In this document: positions 9,211 to 19,489 of the stretch, piece after piece
Position numbering within the stretch: position 1 is the first letter of the stretch
Layout: the number at the start of each line of letters is the position of its first letter
NCBI GenBank assembly: GCA_003994795.1
Contig: AP018269.1
Location: forward strand, 4,861,677-4,925,676
DNA: 64,000 nt
Direction: 5' to 3'
Source: Cylindrospermum sp. NIES-4074
Lineage (GTDB): Bacteria; Cyanobacteriota; Cyanobacteriia; Cyanobacteriales; Nostocaceae
Made by a program: the position numbers and the translations under genes
The notes under the pieces: generated by a model
Database searches by the model: none
Told to the model about the DNA's origin: nothing
The model's input: the letters and a program-made list of their open reading frames with translations, nothing else

Positions 9211-9330
9211 GAGAGGATGTTTTAAAAATCCTTGGGGATGTATCAAAAATCTTTAGCTCCCCCTAAATCCCCCTTCTTAAGAACTTTGGCTCCAATTCCC
9301 CCCTTTTTAAGGGGGGTTAGGGGGGATCTC
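9211..9330. repeat. Dispersed G/C-run repeat, inverted copy of that at 59838-59976
   Basis: Contains GAGGATGTTTTAAAAATCC, GATGTATCAAAAATCTTTAG, a run of C-rich and G-rich arms (CCCCCTTCTTAAG, TTAAGGGGGGTTAGG) that can fold into a long hairpin. The same series of segments occurs in reverse orientation at 59838-59976. It has no coding capacity; a dispersed repeat in the gap between psbP-like and the Rpn-type gene. Confidence 0.65.
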
Positions 9331-9419
9331 GATATTACAAACATCCTCTGAGTAGCTCCCCAACGTACTTCTTCTTTTCTTGCCAAAGTCGCAGAAGATT
9401 CATTAGCAACTTGTTAAAA

Positions 9420-10205
9420 TTAAGATTCTTGCATCTCCTTTTGTAAAGCTTGAACTTGCTCAAGAGATAATTCAGTAACTTGAGCAATTTGCTCTAAATT
9501 CATGCCAATTCGTAACAAGTTTAAAGCCAACTTTCTTGTTGTTTCCGCTTTACCTTCGGCTTTACCTTCGGCTTTACCTTCTTCGAGGATTTCTTGATAA
9601 ATGACTGATTCGCGCATAATCTCACTCCTGAAAATCTTCCTAATTACATCTTGCTTTAATACCAGACCTGCTAAAATGCCACTAGCAGCAGCTATATTTC
9701 TTTGTTGCTGTTGATTGGTTATTGCTTCAACTGCTTGCGCTACTTGGGTTAATACCATTGTAGGATCTTTTGTCTGACTCAGCACAGCAAAGGGTAATAA
9801 ACCCGGAACAGTCATAAATCTATCTGTCGGTTGTTCCCATAGACGTATTACCTCAAACTCATGGTAAGTTTTCTCTAATTTAAAACTGTTTTCATTGACT
9901 AATTCTGAACCTGTTTTTCTCAAATAGATGACTACCTGACGCATTTTTTTATTAGGAAAGCGTCGATAAACTCTCACCCGATAATCTAACATTCTAAAGG
10001 GTATATCTTCGTCAGCGTCGGTTTGAAATTCGGTATGTAGAACTAAGTCGTCAGATTGTAATAATATTAACGAATCGGCTCTAATTGGGTCGTTTGATAA
10101 TTCTGTAGGGCTAAGTTCCGTTAATTTAATCGGTGAACCTAGTAACCATGTTGCTAAATCATCTTTGAAGTTTTCGGCAAGGAATTTGCAGATGTTGTCA
10201 TACAT
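9420..10205 (-). CDS. Rpn/DUF4351-type PD-(D/E)XK nuclease
   Basis: Member of the recombination-promoting nuclease (RpnA-like) / PD-(D/E)XK transposase-like group common in cyanobacteria. The core DDLVLHTEFQTDADEDIPFRMLDYRVRVYRRF (about residues 52-83) carries the Asp and Glu-x-Gln residues of the nuclease motif. The C-terminus has EGKAEGKAEGKAE at about 210-222, encoded by a 12-bp tandem repeat, followed by a predicted short helical tail (IAQVTELSLEQVQALQ). These genes behave as accessory, fast-varying genes. It stands alone. Function in the host is unknown. Confidence 0.8.
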   Translation of the reverse strand: MYDNICKFLAENFKDDLATWLLGSPIKLTELSPTELSNDPIRADSLILLQSDDLVLHTEFQTDADEDIPFRMLDYRVRVYRRFPNKKMRQVVIYLRKTGSELVNENSFKLEKTYHEFEVIRLWEQPTDRFMTVPGLLPFAVLSQTKDPTMVLTQVAQAVEAITNQQQQRNIAAASGILAGLVLKQDVIRKIFRSEIMRESVIYQEILEEGKAEGKAEGKAETTRKLALNLLRIGMNLEQIAQVTELSLEQVQALQKEMQES

Positions 10206-10457
10206 GAGAATTTTAAATAAATGGGATTAGGTTTTGTTGATAAATATTCAATTTATTGGTTTTGATTTAGGTTATTTTATGTTAACCAAATCTCCTATAG
10301 TATACATTTTATTATATAATTCAATATAGTTGAGTAAATTAGATACACTACATAACATGGTTGAAGCGACAGATAAACACCCTTGACTTATCTGTGTTTA
10401 TCTGTGGTTCCATTTTCTTAAAATTGACCTTTGCAAAAACTCTCAAGTCTCGAACAA

Positions 10458-11843
10458 CTAAAGAATTTGCAACACAACCAGCGTCATATCATCAGTATTT
10501 TGCCTATCAGGGCCGATGAATTGCTGAACTTGGTCAAAAAGATAATCGACAATCTCCTGTGGCCCGTTGCAATAGCGACAAGCAGCGTTAAAAGAAGTGA
10601 CAAAATTTTCTTCATCGAAGCGATCGCCACTTGCCGCAGCAGCATCAGTCAAACCATCTGTATAATATATAATCGTGTCCCCGGGCTCTAACTGTGCCTC
10701 ACCGTCTTCATATTGGCTGTTCGCATCCAAACCAATCAGCATTCCCAACGTATCTAAACGGGTAACATTTTTCGTCGCTGCGTGCCACCACAACGGAGGA
10801 TTATGTGCTGCATTACTGTAAGCCAAAACCCGATTTTGGGGATTATATTCTGAGTAAAACATCGTGATAAAGCGGTGGGAATTTTCTAAATCCGCATACA
10901 TCACTCGATTCAAATTTTGCAAAATCCCAGCCGGGGAATTACCATGCAATACTTCTCCCCGTAACATTCCGCGCATCATGGTCATAATTAAACCTGCGGG
11001 GACACCTTTACCCATCACGTCCCCAATTACCAAACCCCAGCGGCCAGGTTCAGTACCGCTTTTAGTATTCAGATGAATTTGTTTATGATTAGTGGGAATA
11101 AAATCATAATAGTCACCACCCACACGATTAGCAGGTTTACAACGTGCAGCCAAGACTACACCAGGAATAATTGGACATTGACGGGGTAAAAGTCGCCGTT
11201 GAATTTCTGCGCCAATTTCTAATTCTTGATCTAGGCGTTCTTTTTTCCTTAATTCTACAGCCAGTTCGTCATTTTCAATTGCTACTGCTGTTTGGTCTGC
11301 TACTAACCTAACTAACTTTTGTCTCGTTTCCGTCCAACTATAATCAGGATCACGGCTTAATACATAAAGCCATCCCCGTTCTGTATGCTTCACAAGAATT
11401 GCCGTACCAAAGATTTGCACATCTGGCCCCAAATAGCGATGCATCTGAGCATCCAAAATTCCTGTGGTGGTTGCTAGGGGAACAGCATTTGGTACAAGTG
11501 TAATTTGACTGCTAGCTGTTTCTAAGGCTTTGCGGATATTTTTCCGCTGACGACTATCTTGCCAGTGTAGTTGTTCTAACCTAACTTGACCATTAGGTTT
11601 GTAGAGAAATAAGGCACTGCCATCTGCATCTGTAACTCTTGTTGCCATCAGTGGAATCAGTTCCAAAAACTGATTCAAATTATTGAAGCTTCTGAGGGCA
11701 AATCCTAAAGAACTGAGTAAATCTTGAATTTTGTTTTGTTCCCGGTGCAACCTAGCCACGAGTTCTTTTAATGCCACGACTGGAGTGACATCTGTCGCAG
11801 CACTACTATTACTATCAGTGGGTTGAGAGGGCAATTGGGACAC
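10458..11843 (-). CDS. GAF-domain PP2C/SpoIIE serine phosphatase (RsbU-like)
   Basis: Predicted cytosolic protein phosphatase of the SpoIIE/RsbU type that would dephosphorylate an anti-sigma-factor antagonist. Layout: an N-terminal Ser/Thr-rich stretch, a short coiled coil (VALKELVARLHREQNKIQDLL), a GAF domain (about 45-195) and the PP2C domain (about 215-460). The start of the phosphatase, EIQRRLLPRQCP then NRVGGDYYDFI, and the metal-binding GDVMGKGVPAGLIM and YTDGLTDA motifs are intact. Monocistronic, with an 859-bp gap behind its start. The partner antagonist is not in the window. Confidence 0.88.
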   Translation of the reverse strand: MSQLPSQPTDSNSSAATDVTPVVALKELVARLHREQNKIQDLLSSLGFALRSFNNLNQFLELIPLMATRVTDADGSALFLYKPNGQVRLEQLHWQDSRQRKNIRKALETASSQITLVPNAVPLATTTGILDAQMHRYLGPDVQIFGTAILVKHTERGWLYVLSRDPDYSWTETRQKLVRLVADQTAVAIENDELAVELRKKERLDQELEIGAEIQRRLLPRQCPIIPGVVLAARCKPANRVGGDYYDFIPTNHKQIHLNTKSGTEPGRWGLVIGDVMGKGVPAGLIMTMMRGMLRGEVLHGNSPAGILQNLNRVMYADLENSHRFITMFYSEYNPQNRVLAYSNAAHNPPLWWHAATKNVTRLDTLGMLIGLDANSQYEDGEAQLEPGDTIIYYTDGLTDAAAASGDRFDEENFVTSFNAACRYCNGPQEIVDYLFDQVQQFIGPDRQNTDDMTLVVLQIL

Positions 11844-12702
11844 AGTTACAGATACTATTACACTTAAAGAACAGCAGATTTTTGATTTTTTATAAACCCT
11901 TTGTCTTTGGCGTTGCTAAACCATATTGGGACAAGATTTGTCATTTTAGCAAGAGTAAAAAGACGCACGGCTTAATTTTAGTAAGTTAGCAATTTCAACT
12001 ATTGTATTTCTTATTCAAAAATCAGCCAGTTAAAACCAGGAATTTCAGTGAGACGGCAGAAAGTCTCTCATTGTTTCATAACTTAACTACCATTTCATAT
12101 ATCTGGAGACAGAAAAATTTTTGGTAGCAAAATAATCTCTCATGCCTTGAGAGTACCTTTTGAGATTTATAGCTCAAAGATTTTTAGGGGTTTTGGAGCA
12201 TAAAACTACTTATCCGGTTGATTGCAAACCAAATTATGTAAATTATCTGGCAAACATTTAATTTGTATACCACAAATTTATGGAAAATTTACCACGATTT
12301 AACTTTATATTTTAAATTTCTCATGTAGCAAATTTTGAATGTCTAAAGTTACAATTTAGTTGGCTTAAAAATAAAGCTGGAAACAGTATCACCCAAAACC
12401 TTTTGCCTCAAAGTTAGATAAGATTTTGTAGTTTAACCATCACACTTCAAACCTCCCTCTAAGTTATTAACCGAAGAAGGGCTGTAGGGGAAACGCTGCA
12501 TAATCCTTACTGATAAGAGCAGAATAACTTAGTTAATTAATTAATTAACTCATGGAAAATATATTCCCCCTACATCCCTACGCCTTTTTTCAGCCTAAAT
12601 TTTTGAGACTAATACAGCATGGCAAACATAACTATGCAGTTAGAAATAACGCCAAGGCTTTTGTTCTCAGCTTTCTTCACTTCTGCCTCTTGCCTTCTTG
12701 TA
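11844..12702. other. Non-coding gap upstream of the PP2C gene and downstream of ftsY
   Basis: 859 bases without a supported gene. The sequence is AT-rich, includes a (TTAA)-type run GTTAATTAATTAATTAAC at about 12533-12550, and contains the promoter region of the PP2C gene. A 62-codon open frame at 12552-12740 overlaps the end of ftsY and has no recognisable features. Confidence 0.5.
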
Positions 12703-14307
12703 TTAGCCACTCAATAGCGCTTCGACAAACTCATAGCTAGAAAAGGGGCGCAGGTCTTCAATTCCTTCACCAGCACCAATAAAGCGGATGGGTAAACCTA
12801 ACTGCTTCACAACGGCTAGGGCGACACCTCCTTTGGCGGTACCATCTAGCTTGGTTAAGACAACGCCACTGAGTTGGGCAGCCTGAGAAAATACTTCGGC
12901 TTGCCGCAGCCCATTTTGCCCTAAAGTAGCGTCTAGCACCAACAGTGATTCTACTTGAGCATTCGGCGCTTTTTTGTCGATAATCCTGCGGATTTTACTG
13001 AGTTCATCCATTAAATTCTTTTTATTTTGCAGTCGCCCAGCGGTATCTACTAGTAGTAATTCTGTTTCTCTGGACTGGGCGGCGGCGATCGCATCAAAGA
13101 CCACGGCTGCTGGGTCAGTATTCTTGCCTGGATTGGCAATTACTTCCACACCGCTTCTCGTACCCCAGACCTTCACTTGTTCTACAGCAGCGGCGCGGAA
13201 GGTGTCGGCAGCGCCAATTAAGCATTTATAGCCAGATTTTTGGGCTAGGTGGGCGATTTTGCCAATGGTAGTAGTTTTACCAGCACCATTGACCCCAGTG
13301 ATTAACCAAATATTTAAGGTTTCTTTTTCAGGGGTAAAGGTGGGTTTGTGGGCTGTTTTGCTGGGCGCATCTAGCATATCCCGCAGGATTTGTTTCAGGA
13401 ATGCGATCGCCTCTTCTGGTGGGGTAACTTCCTCCAGAAGTCTTTTCTGTAGTGAACTGATAATAAAATCTGTCGCCTCAACACCCACATCAGCTTGCAG
13501 TAGCAATGCCTCAATTTCTGCCACAGCGGCTTGGTTGAGGGGCCCTTGACCAACAATTGACTTCAGTTGGTTGAGGATGCTACGCCGGGTTTTATCTAAG
13601 CCTTGGCGGAGTTTTTTCAGCCAGGTAATTTCTTCAATGGAAATATCTTGCGGACGCCTACCTTGAGCAGCTAAAACTTCTGCTGACCACACAAACCCAT
13701 CATCAAATGTTATTCCGGGAGTTTCTTCCTCTATTCCCGGCGTTTCTGTGGTTTGTGCTATCTCCGGTTCTGGTACTTCAATCGCGGTGGCTATCAGTCG
13801 TTCCTGCTTGGCTTGTCTTTCTGCCGCAGCGCGTTCTAAAAAGGATAAGGGTGTCGGCGATGCCTCTAGATTTTCAACAATTGCTGCCGTTGCTACAACG
13901 TCTTCAGGAATACTAGTTGATTCACTGACTTCAACCACAGCCGTGGCTACAGTTTCCTCAGGCACGGCATCTGTCACCACTACGGCTTCAGTTGCTTCAA
14001 CTTCCGCAGTTTCCTCAGTCACGGCATCTGTCACCCCTACGGCGTCAGTTGCTTCAACTTCCACAGTTGCCTCAGTCACGGCGTCAGTTGCTTCAGCCGG
14101 TGGAGTTTCTACCGCCTGGGATTGTTGTTTTTGCTGGATATTTTTGTAAGCGGCTTTAGCAAACGCCAACAAGTCGGCTGTGTCTGTTGTCGTTTCTGCC
14201 GCTGGTTCTGGTTGGGATTCTTGCACAGGAGCAGTTTCTTCCTGTGGTTTTGCTTTTTGTGTGTCGGCGGAATCGTTATATTGACGGCGGAACCAATTAA
14301 AAGCCAT
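12703..14307 (-). CDS. ftsY: Signal recognition particle receptor FtsY
   Basis: SRP receptor GTPase that docks ribosome-SRP complexes at the membrane for co-translational insertion. The NG domain occupies about residues 235-534: [18 protein letters not shown] (G1), [18 protein letters not shown] (G3), [10 protein letters not shown] (G4) and the closing [20 protein letters not shown]. The first about 200 residues form an acidic, low-complexity A domain with imperfect repeats of [18 protein letters not shown] type, longer than needed and unique in this window. The following gene nusB is 170 bp upstream on the same strand. Confidence 0.97.
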   Translation of the reverse strand: MAFNWFRRQYNDSADTQKAKPQEETAPVQESQPEPAAETTTDTADLLAFAKAAYKNIQQKQQSQAVETPPAEATDAVTEATVEVEATDAVGVTDAVTEETAEVEATEAVVVTDAVPEETVATAVVEVSESTSIPEDVVATAAIVENLEASPTPLSFLERAAAERQAKQERLIATAIEVPEPEIAQTTETPGIEEETPGITFDDGFVWSAEVLAAQGRRPQDISIEEITWLKKLRQGLDKTRRSILNQLKSIVGQGPLNQAAVAEIEALLLQADVGVEATDFIISSLQKRLLEEVTPPEEAIAFLKQILRDMLDAPSKTAHKPTFTPEKETLNIWLITGVNGAGKTTTIGKIAHLAQKSGYKCLIGAADTFRAAAVEQVKVWGTRSGVEVIANPGKNTDPAAVVFDAIAAAQSRETELLLVDTAGRLQNKKNLMDELSKIRRIIDKKAPNAQVESLLVLDATLGQNGLRQAEVFSQAAQLSGVVLTKLDGTAKGGVALAVVKQLGLPIRFIGAGEGIEDLRPFSSYEFVEALLSG

Positions 14308-14478
14308 TGCAGTAGTTAGTTGTTATGTGAGTTATGAGTTATGAGTGATTAGTTATGAGTTTAATTGAACTCTCCACTTTTTCCTGGGGTGAAAACCTCC
14401 GGGTGATCCTCACTGCTCATTCCTCACTTTCAACTTAAAAATTAGCACTGATGATGCTAGTCAAGTGAGGATGACACC

Positions 14479-15120
14479 CTATGCAGTTTTTCTCTGCTCT
14501 GTGACTCGGCGGAGAACACCATTAATAAACCTATGACCTTCATCTCCACTGTAGCGTTTGGCTAACTCCACAGCTTCGTTGATGGCGATGCTGTCGGGAA
14601 CTCTGATGAATTTCATTTCTGCCACAGCGATGTGGAGAATATCGCGGTCGATTTGCGCCAAGCGAGTTACTTGCCAATCTACTAAGGCTGTGGAAATTAG
14701 TTCATCGATGATCTGGCGATTTTCGTGAACAGCAAGCACAATTTGTTTGGCGTAGTTGCGGACTTCTTTGTCTTGATTAGCTAGCTGAATCAGTTCTGGG
14801 AAGTCAACGGCTGTACCTAGTTGATTGATTGCTGTTTGGGTGTAGGCGATCGCTTCTTGAAGCATGGTTCTCGCCGTATTCAGGTCTGAGGCCCGAGTTT
14901 GGCTGCTTAAGAGGCGATCGTTACTGCGTTGCAGTTCACCGGCGGCATTGTCTAGGGTATCTTGCACTTCTGATGTCAGGGTGCGTACTGCCCCTAGCAC
15001 TAACTTGGATACCAGCTGCTCATCTGGCAATTTTTCTAATTTCTTGACGCTTACTGGCAGCTGGCTAAGGCTGAGAAGCGCCAATTCACGAGCTATTTGT
15101 TGGGGTTTACGAGGTTGCAT
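14479..15120 (-). CDS. nusB: Transcription antitermination factor NusB
   Basis: RNA-binding protein that joins NusA, NusE and NusG in rRNA antitermination complexes. The 213-residue protein begins with the family N-terminus [21 protein letters not shown], and the C-terminal core shows [47 protein letters not shown]. About 60 residues longer than E. coli NusB because of an insert in the middle (about 60-130), as in other cyanobacteria. Lies between ftsY and the DUF502 gene, all minus strand, an order common in cyanobacteria. Confidence 0.95.
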   Translation of the reverse strand: MQPRKPQQIARELALLSLSQLPVSVKKLEKLPDEQLVSKLVLGAVRTLTSEVQDTLDNAAGELQRSNDRLLSSQTRASDLNTARTMLQEAIAYTQTAINQLGTAVDFPELIQLANQDKEVRNYAKQIVLAVHENRQIIDELISTALVDWQVTRLAQIDRDILHIAVAEMKFIRVPDSIAINEAVELAKRYSGDEGHRFINGVLRRVTEQRKTA

Positions 15121-15243
15121 AAAAATGGGGGGTGATTGTGCGAGAACTGATTAACCAGGAGGGACAAACTTAAAAGCCTATCAATTTTGGCACAGCCAAA
15201 CAACAATCTTATCCATTTGCTTTATGACTTTGCCGGATTGATT

Positions 15244-16005
15244 TTAATTTTCTTCCACAGGCATCACCTGCTGCTTGGTTTCTAAGGATGCCATTTCTTT
15301 AGGAAAAACCAAGGGAGTGAGGGGGGTATTGGGGGCAACGATACCACCGGACACCACTATTTTAAAGGCGTCTTCAATAGAAATTGAGAGGTTCACCACC
15401 TCATCTTCGGGAACTACTGCATACCATCCAGTGGTAGGATTCGGGGTGGTGGGGATAAACACACTCAGCATTGGTCGAGGCATAGCAGCTTGGATCTCGC
15501 TGCTAATGATTCCCGTCACAAAGGCGATCGCCCAAATTCCCGAACGGGGATACTCTAACAAAATTACCCGGCGAAACTTGCCATTGGAATCTTTGAGCAG
15601 TGTTTCCAAAAGCTGTTTCAAGGTTTTGTATACCTGACCAGCTAAAGGTATTGCCTGCAATAACCGCTCACCAAAATCCAGCAACCACCGCCCAGCAATA
15701 TTCCGAGCCATTAAGCCAATCAAAAGAATACTTAGTAACGGTACAGCTAAACCCACAACTAGATTAAGTATATTAACTAGGATAGGGTGCAGTCCCTGAA
15801 AGGGATTCAGCTGTTTAGGAATTTGGGTGAGAAAGTTGACTACCCAAGTCGCAATGGTGATCGTTAGCCAGATGGTGGTTGCTAGCGGTATAACTACCAA
15901 CAAACCAGCAATCAGGTCACTTTTCAAGTCCTGTTTGAGGCGATCGATTACCAAGCCCTGATCCTCCTTGTTGAGGCTAGTGGAACTTTTGTTATTGGTA
16001 TTCAT
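15244..16005 (-). CDS. DUF502 family membrane protein
   Basis: Integral membrane protein of the DUF502 family; no defined function. I chose Met33 of the open frame (MNTNNKSST) as start because the longer form begins with TTG and adds 32 residues lacking family features; the start is therefore uncertain. After a polar N-terminus (DRLKQDLKSDLIAGLLVVIPLATTIW) there are two strong membrane segments (about 25-55 and 75-105), then a soluble domain with QAIPLAGQVYKTLKQLLETLL and VFIPTTPNPTTGWYAVVPEDEV, the family signature. Adjacent to nusB (123 bp). Confidence 0.85.
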   Translation of the reverse strand: MNTNNKSSTSLNKEDQGLVIDRLKQDLKSDLIAGLLVVIPLATTIWLTITIATWVVNFLTQIPKQLNPFQGLHPILVNILNLVVGLAVPLLSILLIGLMARNIAGRWLLDFGERLLQAIPLAGQVYKTLKQLLETLLKDSNGKFRRVILLEYPRSGIWAIAFVTGIISSEIQAAMPRPMLSVFIPTTPNPTTGWYAVVPEDEVVNLSISIEDAFKIVVSGGIVAPNTPLTPLVFPKEMASLETKQQVMPVEEN

Positions 16006-16101
16006 AGTTGCAGATTCGTCAAGGAAGATATTAGGCTGCTTGCAGGAGTTGGGAAAGGGTTTAAGGGCTGGACTTTTCTTCCATCGCTTGTAACTGTCCA
16101 A

Positions 16102-16637
16102 AATGGTAAGTATTCAAGCTGCTGCTACGAAAACCAGCTATTTTGCTATCAGCCTAAACATAGACGTATACCAACCATGATGGCAGATGGTTAGTCTTAA
16201 AGAGTGTTACTTTTCTTTGTAATACTTGTAAACGATTGTTGCAAGTTTATGAACTATTATTAATCCTACCGCGCTCTATCATCAGCTGCCTATGATTCTA
16301 CAGGCAGCACTGGGCATTGTGACTGGTGGATAACTTACATATCTACAAGAGCGACTGTTTTGGAGAAGTTTTGTTAAAAAAATTAATTTATGAGTTGGCG
16401 ATCGCTGCGTTATCAAGAAACGCAGAGGGCAGTTCTTGCAGGAGGCTCCCAGGGAATGCTGCTGGAGAGTCCTCTGGCTGTGACCGATCGCTGAAAGCGT
16501 CTCGTAGAGAAGGGAACAAGAGTATAAAACCCCGCCGTTTACAAGGCGCTTACAATTGGGCGGGTCTGAATCCCCGTCCAATTGTTCCTTCTGCCTTCTG
16601 CCCTCTGCCTTCTGCCTTCTTCAAATTGAGACTTCAC
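16102..16637. other. Non-coding gap with a composite palindromic repeat
   Basis: No gene is supported. At about 16400-16520 there is a GC-richer stretch with GGAGGCTCCCAGGGAATGC, CGATCGCTGAAAGCGTC and TCGTAGAGAAG, which is the type of composite dispersed repeat seen in Nostoc genomes. A structured RNA cannot be excluded but no known RNA was recognised. Confidence 0.4.
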
Positions 16638-17516
16638 TCAAGCTACATCTGCCTGTTGTCTAGATTCCTCCCCCAGTGGGATTTTTGTGTCTAAGCTGGG
16701 TATGGGTAAGTGCTTCATTTCCCAGACTTTGAGCAAAATCAGGTACTCGTAAAATGCCTGCAAGGTACACCAAGCCAGCCCAGCGCCTCCGTCTAAGCAG
16801 CCACCCAAAAGAAAATACATATACATAAAGCGTAGCAGGGGTCTGGCGGGTAAACGCAAAGACAAATCTTTTAAGGCGCGGCGTCTTTCAACCTCCGACT
16901 TACCAAAGAATAAATCTTGCCAGACCACTTTACCTTGCTGCAATTGAAACAATGTTTCTTGAGCTTCATCCGTAGAATAACGGTTATGTTTTTCAATCCA
17001 GCGGCTTAAACCTTTGCTACAAGTGTAATGGGGATAAGTTTCTTTTAAAAAGTTGGTTGCACCATCACAAACTTCCCGTTCCGTATGGCCGTAGTCTGAA
17101 AACCAGACTTTCCCGTGGCGAAAGAGGCGCAATTGGTATCGGGGATATTGGGTGCTATGGCGAATCCAACGATTCATAAACATCACCCGCTCGGCGACAT
17201 AGTAACCAATGTAGTCTGGATTGGAAATTGCCGCTAAACATTCAGCAAACAGTTCTGGTGTCATCCGTTCGTCAGCTTCGAGAATGTACACCCATTCGTG
17301 TTTGGGGAGAATGGACTTTAGCATCCAGGTGCGTTGGCGTCCGTGGCTTTCAAAAGCATGTTGGACAACGCGGATAGGATAGCTACTAGCAATTTCCATT
17401 GTGCGATCGCTACTGCACGAATCCACAACAATGATGTCATCCGATAGCATCGCCGACTCAATGCAAGCGGCAATGTCTAGTTCTTCGTTATATGTCAGTA
17501 TGTAAATTGAAAACAT
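16638..17516 (-). CDS. hpsK: Family-2 glycosyltransferase, HpsK position
   Basis: Predicted cytosolic-face glycosyltransferase of the GT2 (WaaE/KdtX-like) type. The N-terminus FSIYILTYNEELDIAACIESA has the Rossmann-like nucleotide-sugar site, followed by DDIIVVDSCSSDRT (Asp site) and ILEADERMT (DXD-like acidic motif, near residue 80). The C-terminus has a hydrophobic segment (PLLRFMYMYFLLGGCLDGG, about 228-246). It is the last gene of the cluster, and its position, eleventh after hpsA, fits hpsK of N. punctiforme; the letter is therefore inferred from order. Donor and acceptor unknown. Confidence 0.75.
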   Translation of the reverse strand: MFSIYILTYNEELDIAACIESAMLSDDIIVVDSCSSDRTMEIASSYPIRVVQHAFESHGRQRTWMLKSILPKHEWVYILEADERMTPELFAECLAAISNPDYIGYYVAERVMFMNRWIRHSTQYPRYQLRLFRHGKVWFSDYGHTEREVCDGATNFLKETYPHYTCSKGLSRWIEKHNRYSTDEAQETLFQLQQGKVVWQDLFFGKSEVERRRALKDLSLRLPARPLLRFMYMYFLLGGCLDGGAGLAWCTLQAFYEYLILLKVWEMKHLPIPSLDTKIPLGEESRQQADVA

Positions 17517-17750
17517 TCCTGCTCTTATAGTGATTTTACAAATTTTTATTAATTGTGATTAACTTTTAGACTGGTACAGTAGGGCATAAATACACCAACC
17601 ATACCCTTCCTTTTGGGACGCTGCGCCGCTATAAAAGAAACGAAAGGCTGTCATTAGCTTTGTAAATTTTGAATTACTTTAAGCAGTGCTGGTGGCAGTA
17701 TAAACACCCAAAAAATTTTGAATTTATCATACTGCCCTCAGAATGGTGAA

Positions 17751-18590
17751 TTAGCGTGCTGGGGCCTTACGTTTACCACCTTTTAAAGCGCCGGCACCTT
17801 TTAATCCAGTCCAGCCGATAATGCTGTAACCAATGGACAACAGCAAACTGCTAACCCCAATCCGCAGTCCAGACTTCCAAGCGTTATCTTTAGCTTGTTT
17901 TTCAGCATCTTCTTTGCGCTGACGCACTTGGTTACGTCTTTGATTGACGACTTCCTCAGGATTTGTGCGCTGGGCGATAAATTTGTCTAACTCTTGGGGA
18001 TTTGCTTTAATTTTCTTGAGTAATTCTTTCTGCTCTGGAGGAAGTTTAGGGTTTTCAAGCGCTTGCTTATATTTTTGCTCATCTTTGAGCAGTTCCGTAA
18101 ACTGAGCTTTTGCTTGGCTTCGCAGCTGTTCTAACTGAGCCTTTGCTTGATCGTTGTTCAGTTGTGCTTGTAATTGAGATAGCTGGTTATCCAGTTGGCC
18201 CTCTGCCTGCTGCGCTTCTTGAGAGATTTGAGTTACAGTTTGAGCACTGGCTTGCCGCACATTATTGAGGTGCAGGGGAAAAATCAACAAAAACATCAAG
18301 CCCAAAACACTTGATAGGATTAGGGCAGGTAACTTCAAAATACCTGTTGAGCGATCGCTTCCACTATCAGCACCATCAATCCAATATGCTGCAAACAACA
18401 ATCCCAATCCTACCAGAGGGACAATACCCCGGTCAACTAGTGCTGTTGCCAAAACAATTTGCGCTTGCTTATTGGTGGGGCTGAAATCCAACAGCAGAAT
18501 CACAAAATCAACGAAAAAAGACAAAATGCAGACTATCCCCACCACCTTAAGTATGAGGGTAGTGTTCAAGGAAGTAGAACGGTTAACCAT
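17751..18590 (-). CDS. hpsJ: HpsJ-like membrane protein
   Basis: Integral membrane protein of the HpsJ-like type. It has membrane segments at about 12-32, 50-66 and 80-100, a long charged coiled-coil region at about 120-225 (AQAEGQLDNQLSQLQAQLNN then RSQAKAQFTELLKDEQ and EEVVNQRRNQVRQRKEDAEK), and a C-terminal membrane segment (about 245-265) followed by a basic tail (KGGKRKAPAR). This architecture fits a scaffold or regulatory membrane protein in the hps system. It lies between the TIGR04282 gene and the last glycosyltransferase, on the same strand. The molecular role is not known. Confidence 0.7.
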   Translation of the reverse strand: MVNRSTSLNTTLILKVVGIVCILSFFVDFVILLLDFSPTNKQAQIVLATALVDRGIVPLVGLGLLFAAYWIDGADSGSDRSTGILKLPALILSSVLGLMFLLIFPLHLNNVRQASAQTVTQISQEAQQAEGQLDNQLSQLQAQLNNDQAKAQLEQLRSQAKAQFTELLKDEQKYKQALENPKLPPEQKELLKKIKANPQELDKFIAQRTNPEEVVNQRRNQVRQRKEDAEKQAKDNAWKSGLRIGVSSLLLSIGYSIIGWTGLKGAGALKGGKRKAPAR

Positions 18591-18808
18591 ATTTTTTCAA
18601 ACTTGCCGTGAATCAGAGTGATTGCCATATTTAAAGTTACTTGAATATTGTTACCATGACTTTAACTGTTCTGGATAAACCCAAAGCAGATTTTAGATCG
18701 GTCAAAACTCCTAGTTTTTGGTTTAGAACAATACTATAGCAACAACTGTAGTATCCAGTGTACTCTAGCAATTAATAGTGTTTGAAAATAGTTAAGATTG
18801 GGACTGTA

Positions 18809-19456
18809 TCAGCCTTCCAGCTTCCCCTCAAGAACTTTTTCCCAAATTGGTAGATCCTCTGGACGGTCAACATCAGCCAAAGGAGGTAAATATATTGGTG
18901 ATAGCTTCAGTTTCTGGGCAATATCTACAGTTCTTGGAAATACTTGTGTAGTTCCCCACTCGATGTTAAGAAATAACTCTGGGATAGGACGCTGCAACCC
19001 AATCAAGTAATAACCCCCATCCATTGCTGGCCCCAGCACCAAGTCAAAGACTTGTAGTTGCTCAAAAGCTGTGGCTAAAATTTGGCAATTCACACCAGGA
19101 CAATCACTACCGATGATTATTACCTGTTTAGCACTGCTTTCAAAGGCATCGAAAAGCGATCGCCCCATCCGCGAGCCTAAATCCCCATCACCTTGAGGCT
19201 GGTAAACCAAATCATCACCCAACCAATCTTGCATCAGTTGCAAATCACCACCCACAAACCGCACTTCTACAGTGATAGCAGCTGCTTTTTGCAATTCTCT
19301 AGCCTGAAATATTGTATATTCAGTCATCTGTCGTTGTAGATTGGCAGCACCAACAGCACCCAAAGCAGGTATCAGTCGAGTTTTTGTCTTCCCCGGTTCT
19401 GGATAACGGGTAAAAATAATCAGGTGTTGTTTTGAGCTTGCTGGTGATTTCAGCAC
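18809..19456 (-). CDS. hpsI: TIGR04282/DUF2064 family glycosyltransferase-like protein
   Basis: Member of the TIGR04282/DUF2064 family, annotated elsewhere as an arsenosugar-biosynthesis-type glycosyltransferase. Visible features: a nucleotide-sugar-type N-terminus LIIFTRYPEPGKTKTRLIPALG (residues 12-33), QPQGDGDLGSRM, IIIGSDCPGVN (acidic DC motif, near 117), GPAMDGGYYLIGL and the tail LPPLADVDRPEDLP. Length 215 residues is usual. The gene is inside the hps-like cluster and occupies the ninth position, so the hpsI letter is by position. Role in a polysaccharide pathway is inferred from context only. Confidence 0.75.
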   Translation of the reverse strand: MLKSPASSKQHLIIFTRYPEPGKTKTRLIPALGAVGAANLQRQMTEYTIFQARELQKAAAITVEVRFVGGDLQLMQDWLGDDLVYQPQGDGDLGSRMGRSLFDAFESSAKQVIIIGSDCPGVNCQILATAFEQLQVFDLVLGPAMDGGYYLIGLQRPIPELFLNIEWGTTQVFPRTVDIAQKLKLSPIYLPPLADVDRPEDLPIWEKVLEGKLEG

Positions 19457-19489
19457 ACAATACCTTGTTTAACTAAACTAAAAATGATC

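Noticed and set aside
12552-12740. 62-codon open frame near the ftsY end
   Set aside because: Overlaps the ftsY 3' end on the other strand and has no supporting features.
13748-14149. 133-codon plus-strand open frame
   Set aside because: It is antisense to the repetitive acidic domain of ftsY and shows the low complexity of that repeat.
16400-16520. Possible structured RNA in the gap before the last glycosyltransferase
   Set aside because: The sequence matches the pattern of composite dispersed Nostoc repeats, and no known RNA fold was recognised.
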